Source: a virus
DNA: 22,476 nucleotides
Direction: 5' to 3' (one strand)
Virus record (IMG/VR): IMGVR_UViG_3300006175_000034
Location: 1-22,476 of that record
Below, piece by piece: positions 19,683-22,476 of the stretch. A model generated the notes under the pieces. The model was not told the DNA's origin and made no database searches. It was given only the letters and a program-made list of their open reading frames with translations. The position numbers were made by a program, and so were the translations under genes. Position 1 is the stretch's first letter, and every line of letters starts with the position of its first letter.

Positions 19683-19912
19683 ACCAGGCCCGCCCGCCTG
19701 GCCAGGGCCTGCACCACCGGGTCGGGGTGACCCTGGACCGCCGCGCGCAGGGCGTCGTCGTCGGCCGCAGCCGCCTGTTGGGCGGCCAGGTTCTCCTGCC
19801 CGGCCCGCTCCAACTCGTCCCACTCCTCGTCGGTCACCGGCACCTCGGTGCTGGTGTTCTTGGACACGTCGATAACCAGGTGGACCGGTCGATCCTCTTC
19901 GTTTCTCGCCAT
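19679..19912 (-). CDS. Small acidic protein after the tail fibre
   Basis: The protein has 77 residues (MARNEEDRPVHLVIDVSKNT). A beta-like HLVIDVSKN start is followed by EVPVTDEEWDELERAGQENL, an acidic helix, then AAVQGHPDPVVQALARRAGLV. That layout recurs in small proteins just after tail fibre genes of actinophages, but I know of no function. The ATG lies 6 nt after a TAGAAT hexamer, and the only Shine-Dalgarno-like GAGG is 12 nt away, so this may be another leaderless start. No -35 is visible there, so read-through from the tail gene is also likely. Confidence 0.72.
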   Translation of the reverse strand: MARNEEDRPVHLVIDVSKNTSTEVPVTDEEWDELERAGQENLAAQQAAAADDDALRAAVQGHPDPVVQALARRAGLV

Positions 19913-19926
19913 AGGGGTATTCTACC

Positions 19927-21033
19927 TCAGGGGATGACGTACACGCTGAACTGGGAGCCGGATACGAAGGAGTTGGCCGACAGGAACATCTTGACAGAGG
20001 TGTGCGGGCCGACCGCCCCGGTGTACAGGCCTCCGGCGTTACCGATATCGTCGGCCGTCGTGGTGGCGAAGTTGGTGAACGACCCGCAGCAGGACGCGAA
20101 TCCGGTGGCGCTGCCCCATCCGTCGATGACGGTGTATCCGTTGCCGAAGTAGCTGGCCGTGTTGCCGTCTGATACTCCGATGTTGATGGCGGTGACCAGG
20201 GCGCCGGAGTGCGCGTTCGACGCCGTACCGGCGGACGCGGAGTTCTTATTCCACAGGTACACGCTGCCGGTGTTGCCGTCGATCTGCATCTGGACGAACA
20301 CACCACCAGACGCGCTGGAGCGGACTCGCCAGGCCAGCATTATTCGAGACACGGCGGGGAGGCCCGAGAAGGTCACCGAGGCCGTGGTGGACCCCAGGAC
20401 CTGGGTCAGGGCGGCCTGCTGGACCGGGTACAGCCAGCCGCCTGCCCCGTTGCTGTTGGCGAACAGGTTGGTGTCGGTCTCGAATATCTGGGTGCCGTCC
20501 TGCACGTTGGACGACGGGTGGGTGCTGCTGGTGCAGATGACGGGGCTGGTGTAGAACCAGCTGGTGCCGTTGAACGCAGCCGTGGCCTGCTTGTCGCTGG
20601 CGTACGCGAAGTCGCCCTGAAGGGAGGTGGCACTGGCGGGCAGCGACCCGGACGAGAAGGTGGCCAGTACCGGGTTCCAGGCCGCCGCGCCCCGGGACCG
20701 AGTGATGTGGGTGTCGGTCTCGTACATTAGCTCACCGGCCGTCAACCCGGAGGTGGGCCGGGAGGCGGCCGTACCGGTCATGGCCTGGTGGCTCATGTAG
20801 ACCCAGTTGGGGGAGGCGCTGGTGCCCAGGTTCTGGGCGTAGCGCTTGCTGTCCTCCTCGTAAATTCCCTGACCCTTGAACGTGGTGGTGGGCCGGGAGG
20901 TGGAAAGGCAGTCGACCATGCCCAGGAAGGTGTCTGTCCGGGTAAAGTTGTTGCCGATGTGGGTGGTGTAGGTGACCACATCGTTCGGGTCCGCGATCAG
21001 CAGGCCGATATTGGGGCTGAGAGAGTCGCTCAC
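19927..21033 (-). CDS. Minor tail / fibre protein with RPT-type beta repeats and lectin-like end
   Basis: This 368-residue protein starts at GTG 21033 (GTGA with the upstream stop, AAGGA upstream). The frame above it to 21249 is a shadow. After a short N-terminus the region 45-195 holds at least three repeats of the form xRPTxx...Gxx.YExDxxx...xxxW (for example TSRPTTTFKGQGIYEEDSKR, ASRPTSGLTAGELMYETD, GTQIFETDTNLFANSNGAGG), which build beta structures in many Streptomyces phage tail proteins. The C-terminal 140 residues (from VLGSTTASVTFSGLPAVSRI) look like a lectin or carbohydrate-binding domain. It probably binds the host surface. Confidence 0.82.
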   Translation of the reverse strand: MSDSLSPNIGLLIADPNDVVTYTTHIGNNFTRTDTFLGMVDCLSTSRPTTTFKGQGIYEEDSKRYAQNLGTSASPNWVYMSHQAMTGTAASRPTSGLTAGELMYETDTHITRSRGAAAWNPVLATFSSGSLPASATSLQGDFAYASDKQATAAFNGTSWFYTSPVICTSSTHPSSNVQDGTQIFETDTNLFANSNGAGGWLYPVQQAALTQVLGSTTASVTFSGLPAVSRIMLAWRVRSSASGGVFVQMQIDGNTGSVYLWNKNSASAGTASNAHSGALVTAINIGVSDGNTASYFGNGYTVIDGWGSATGFASCCGSFTNFATTTADDIGNAGGLYTGAVGPHTSVKMFLSANSFVSGSQFSVYVIP

Positions 21034-21491
21034 CTGGATCCTGTCCTTCCGGCGACGTGGGCCACCTGGGCGCGTACGGCGGCGACCCGAGACCGGGCGG
21101 CCAGGATCTCCGCCTGGCCGGGCCGGTGGACCGAGTGGATCCGCTCCAGGTGCCCGCCGGGGTCGGCGATCTCTATGCGTGACTTGATCTCCACCAGCCT
21201 GGACCGGTGGCGGTCCCACGCCACCCCTGGATGATTCAGGTACGGGCACAGCAGGGATTGGTCGTCCTGCGGGGCGAACCGCTCGTGCAGCATCCAGTCG
21301 ATCAGCAGCCTGCTGTCCTGGGGGTCGAGATCGTACTCGGCCGCCCGGTTGACGGCAGCGTAGTCCGGGATCTGGTGCAGGATCCGGTGAGAGGCGCCGT
21401 CCGGCGCGGTGATCAGCTGGGCGATCCTCCAGCAGCGCGACACCGGGTCGTGCTGTACGTCCTGGATCAGGACCATGGTCTTGTCATTCAT
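21030..21491 (-). CDS. Hypothetical protein between two tail fibre genes
   Basis: The protein has 153 residues. ATG 21491 has AGGAG 4-5 nt upstream, and the stop overlaps the next gene (GTGA). The sequence opens MNDKTMVLIQDVQHDPVSRC, has an AAEYDLDPQDSRLLIDWMLH helix, and ends in a basic helical region (RRSRLVEIKSRIEI..., then RSRVAAVRAQVAHVAGR). It is soluble with no signal. The first 60 residues look beta-like. Its location between two fibre-like genes suggests a structural or chaperone-like role in tail fibre assembly, but no motif shows this. Confidence 0.75.
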   Translation of the reverse strand: MNDKTMVLIQDVQHDPVSRCWRIAQLITAPDGASHRILHQIPDYAAVNRAAEYDLDPQDSRLLIDWMLHERFAPQDDQSLLCPYLNHPGVAWDRHRSRLVEIKSRIEIADPGGHLERIHSVHRPGQAEILAARSRVAAVRAQVAHVAGRTGSR

Positions 21492-21498
21492 GGCTCTC

Positions 21499-22476
21499 CT
21501 AGTTGCCCCACCTGGGCGCCCACCACTGGCACCGGCTGACCGTCGTGGTTCCCCAGGATATCGTGAATCCGGTACTGGACGAAGCGCTCAGGTAGCACCC
21601 CCGGGTGGCCGTGCCGCCCGTGGTGTCCAATACCCCCGGGACCGGCTGGATGACTCCGGCCATGGTCACGCCGTAGGTGATGGCGGTACCGCTGAATCCG
21701 GCCAACCCGCCGGTCTGGCCGCTGAACCATAGGTCGGTGCCGGACAGGGCAAAGAAGTCGATAAAGTTGCCGGTACCGTAGAAGTTGCCGTCGTCGCCGA
21801 CCCGCAGTGCGCCCACCGTGTTGCCCAGCAGGTCGCTGACCACCATGCGGACCTGGTCGCTGGCCACGGTGACCGCCGAGTACGGAACCCGGGTGGTGAC
21901 ATCGACGATCTGCAGCGCAGTGGTGCCGCCGTCTCCGACTACGGCCAGCTGGGCGTTCGAGCTGGTGGACACCGGGTTGGTGGGAGTGTACGACCCGCTG
22001 TTCACCTCCATGCCCACGCTGCCGTAGGTGGCGTTACCGGCGTAGGTGATGTTGCCCGGGGTGTTGACCCCGTCGCTCATGGAGATGACCGGGTTGGACT
22101 TGGACGTGTCCAGGGTGATCGACGAGCCGGAGGTGCCGTTCTTGCCCAGCACCAGGACCGGGGTGGAGCTGCTCACGTCGAAGATCTTGTTGCCGTTGGC
22201 GTCGTAGGCATGCAGCCCGGTGGAGTCCATGGCGACCCGCTGGCCGGACAACGCCGTCCCGATCTGGGCACCCAGGATGACCGACGCCGTGATCGTACCG
22301 GCGGTCAACTTGCTGACACTCAGGTCACTGATGTAGGCGTTGCTCCACAGCGTAGCCGTGGCACCGGCCGACACGCTGGGGTTGGACTTGTTGCCGCTGT
22401 TGTCGACCGCGATGATCTTGATGAACAGATTCTGGGCCGGTGGCTGGCCGGGCGGGATGGTCAGGGTGGCGACCAC
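21499..22476 (-). CDS. Tail fibre / minor tail protein, C-terminal 325 residues (partial)
   Basis: The frame stays open to the right edge, so the true start is outside the window; the GTG at 22476 is just the edge. The visible N-terminal part (PPGQPPAQNLFIKIIAVDNS) resembles the end of an FN3-type domain. Next comes AYISDLSVSKLTAGTITASV and GQRVAMDSTGLHAYDANGNK, patterns common in phage tail tip and fibre proteins. The remainder is beta-rich with Gly/Ser/Thr repeats, ending in a compact domain (GCYLSASSSTGFTISWGT; SRCQWWAPRW) that is probably receptor-binding or trimerising. The stop is TAG, 7 nt before the next start. Confidence 0.8.
   Translation of the reverse strand: MVATLTIPPGQPPAQNLFIKIIAVDNSGNKSNPSVSAGATATLWSNAYISDLSVSKLTAGTITASVILGAQIGTALSGQRVAMDSTGLHAYDANGNKIFDVSSSTPVLVLGKNGTSGSSITLDTSKSNPVISMSDGVNTPGNITYAGNATYGSVGMEVNSGSYTPTNPVSTSSNAQLAVVGDGGTTALQIVDVTTRVPYSAVTVASDQVRMVVSDLLGNTVGALRVGDDGNFYGTGNFIDFFALSGTDLWFSGQTGGLAGFSGTAITYGVTMAGVIQPVPGVLDTTGGTATRGCYLSASSSTGFTISWGTTTVSRCQWWAPRWGN

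Noticed and set aside
1-22476. tRNA genes, integrase, transposon ends or CRISPR repeats
   Set aside because: I read both strands and found no cloverleaf, no tyrosine or serine recombinase and no regular repeat-spacer array; absence by eye is not proof.

Overview
The window looks like about 22 kb of a high-GC actinobacterial siphovirus genome, most likely a Streptomyces-type phage, written in reverse. The evidence is gene content (tail fibre proteins, a DUF1906-type lysin, a small membrane/coiled-coil lysis protein, a prim-pol fused to an ATPase, a DinG-like helicase, a Sak4-like ATPase, a DUF669-like ssDNA-binding protein and a Cas4-like nuclease), very tight packing with many 4-nt ATGA/GTGA stop-start overlaps, and GC-rich codon use. 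The host is inferred from family resemblance only. No integrase, terminase, capsid gene, tRNA or CRISPR array is visible.

Layout, right to left (the direction of most transcription): (1) 22476-19494, minus strand: the end of the tail module, with a partial tail fibre gene, a small protein, a second fibre-like protein with RPT-type beta repeats, and two small proteins. (2) 16322-19435, plus strand: a four-gene cassette on the opposite strand with an NAD-dependent epimerase, a GT-B-like glycosyltransferase, a GT-A-like glycosyltransferase and a coiled-coil protein, all joined by GTGA overlaps. It meets the tail module at a strong bidirectional hairpin terminator (19443-19495). (3) 16230-14434, minus strand: the lysis module, with a small leader gene, a membrane/coiled-coil holin candidate that seems to start at CTG, a small protein and the lysin. 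(4) 14383-13782, minus strand: a small HTH regulator and its partner, followed by a hairpin terminator. (5) 13646-8534: DUF6011-like protein, tail-anchored protein, zinc-finger protein, Cas4-like nuclease, small protein, Sak4-like ATPase and DUF669-like SSB. (6) 8405-5895: prim-pol/ATPase fusion. (7) 5894-5509: a 386-bp non-coding region rich in repeats and dyads, a good candidate for the replication origin or a regulatory RNA region. (8) 5508-1: a small gene, then a DinG-like helicase heading a run of about a dozen tiny overlapping genes, including three that look like diverged winged-helix paralogues and two membrane proteins.

The most interesting signal is regulatory. Four operon heads (5268-5298, 10064-10094, 13687-13717, 14390-14419) carry the same 15-16-bp imperfect dyad (consensus CTTGACASCCKGNCWA), whose outer half-site doubles as a -35 element exactly 18 nt from a -10-like hexamer. 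At two of them (the DinG-like helicase and the HTH regulator) the -10 ends exactly 6 nt before the ATG and there is no Shine-Dalgarno, so the mRNAs should be leaderless. The HTH protein encoded among these sites is the obvious candidate to bind the dyad, which would make this an autoregulated phage regulon covering regulator, helicase and recombination genes. That link is inferred and untested.
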